From contig JARFJB010000002.1 in assembly GCA_036346205.1 (NCBI GenBank), positions 3,396,001 to 3,460,000 of the forward strand: DNA of 64,000 nucleotides, read 5' to 3'. The stretch's first letter is position 1. Each line of letters starts with the position of its first letter. The notes beneath the pieces were generated by a model that was not told the DNA's origin, made no database searches, and saw nothing but the letters and a program-made list of their open reading frames with translations. A program made the position numbers and the translations under genes. Source of the stretch: Vesta saturnalis. Taxonomy: Eukaryota > Arthropoda > Insecta > Coleoptera > Lampyridae. Below are positions 63,125-64,000 of this stretch, piece after piece.

Positions 63125-63377
63125 TAACCTAGAGCGAAATTTGAAAATTCTCAGGCACCCGTTACAGTTGTAAAAACAAAACGTATGTTAGAACGACGTT
63201 TAAAACTTCACGTCAGATTGAGATTAATATATACATGTTAACTTAAAAAAAATCCAAAGCCGCCCGCTTCTATGAGGTATCAATAATGCGGTTTAACAAT
63301 TTTCATTCATATTTAATTATTTCTTGGCCTTACCTTTCGTTAGATTCAGAAACTTCATGAAGAAAAGTTATGTACGT

Positions 63378-63379
63378 AT

Positions 63380-63417
<38 letters not shown>

Positions 63418-63814
63418 ACACACACAGGCTCACACATACATACACACACACACACACACTCACGCACACACACACTCGCACGCATGCACGTACCCATACA
63501 CACACTCGCACACGCGCACACGCGAAAGCCCTCCCCCCACGCACACACACGCGAACACACTCGCACGCGCGCAGCCGCGCACACGCACACACACGCACAC
63601 GCACACGCACACGTACAAGCACACGCACACGAACTCGCACACGCACACGCACACGCATACGCACACGTACACGCACACGCACACTCACTCGCACATGCAC
63701 ACACACGCACGCGCACACGCACACGCACATACACATACACGCACGCGCGCACACATAGGCACACGCACTCGCACACGTCTCTGCACACGCACACCCACCC
63801 GCACGCGTACACGC

Positions 63815-63850
<36 letters not shown>

Positions 63851-64000
63851 ACAGACACATACACACATACATACAGACACACACGCACACACACATACAC
63901 ACTTGCATACACGGACGTACACATATACATACACGGTCACACTCGCACGCCTGCACCCACGCCCACACAAACGCGCGCGTGCACACATACCCAGAAGCAC
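63378..64000. repeat. Long CA/CACG-rich simple repeat, runs off the window
   Basis: (CA)n grading into CACG, CGCACA and CATACA variants over more than 600 bp. It produces long spurious frames of alternating His-Thr or Val-Cys on both strands. Confidence 0.9.

Noticed and set aside
63330..64000. Long open frames of alternating His-Thr or Val-Cys on both strands
   Set aside because: They are translations of the CA/CACG simple repeat; overlapping frames in several phases show the absence of coding constraint.
1..64000. LTR retrotransposons, Helitrons or viral insertions
   Set aside because: No gag/protease/integrase motifs, no paired LTRs, no Rep/helicase motif and no viral protein could be recognised anywhere in the window.

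Overview
This is a stretch of animal nuclear DNA, almost certainly arthropod and most likely insect. It is AT-rich, its genes are split by GT-AG introns, and it is packed with Tc1/mariner, piggyBac, pogo, hAT and non-LTR elements. Mariner-type ends beginning TACAGGGTG and long (AT)n runs are typical of large insect genomes. I cannot name the order; a beetle would be unsurprising.

The host gene is a TTC17 orthologue (tetratricopeptide repeat protein 17) on the + strand. Eleven coding exons can be joined in frame from 9448 to 46833: three at 9.4-11.1 kb, three at 21.0-22.1 kb and five at 45.8-46.8 kb. They total 3348 nt, or 1115 codons plus a stop. Only the 5' part (start codon and signal peptide) lies outside the window. 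The exons are separated by a 9.9 kb and a 23.7 kb intron, both made largely of transposons.

A second multi-exon gene-like locus runs antisense inside the 23.7 kb intron (33159-36373, - strand). It has an acidic N-terminus, two zinc-finger-like units and a tyrosine-recombinase-like domain with a basic tail. Seven exons keep phase, but one in-frame stop and one single-base frameshift interrupt it. I regard it as Crypton-like or a domesticated relative.

The transposons are often nested. A nearly intact three-exon piggyBac (25353-27739, TTAA duplications, one frameshift) sits in one arm of a palindromic element. The dyad centre of that palindrome is itself occupied by a mariner-like element. A second, more decayed piggyBac (48049-50369) sits inside another TTAA-flanked element. 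Others are a Mutator-like transposase/YqaJ-nuclease remnant (38.4-40.4 kb), a pogo element (50.9-53.5 kb), a hAT remnant (53.6-55.7 kb), two non-LTR fragments (41.4 and 60.3-62.2 kb), a tRNA-Ala-derived SINE (56.5-56.9 kb), an element with a 9-bp duplication and a THAP-like peptide (7490-8407), and at least eight Tc1/mariner-type remnants.

The least familiar feature is a repeat family in which tRNA-like genes with complete cloverleaf potential form the arms of a palindromic element (22.7-23.2 kb and 55.9-56.4 kb, with a half copy at 6.0 kb). One copy is flanked by a 13-bp direct repeat. The window ends in a long CA/CACG-rich simple repeat. Coding annotation is by eye; intron and element boundaries rest on splice signals, phase and terminal repeats, not on searches.
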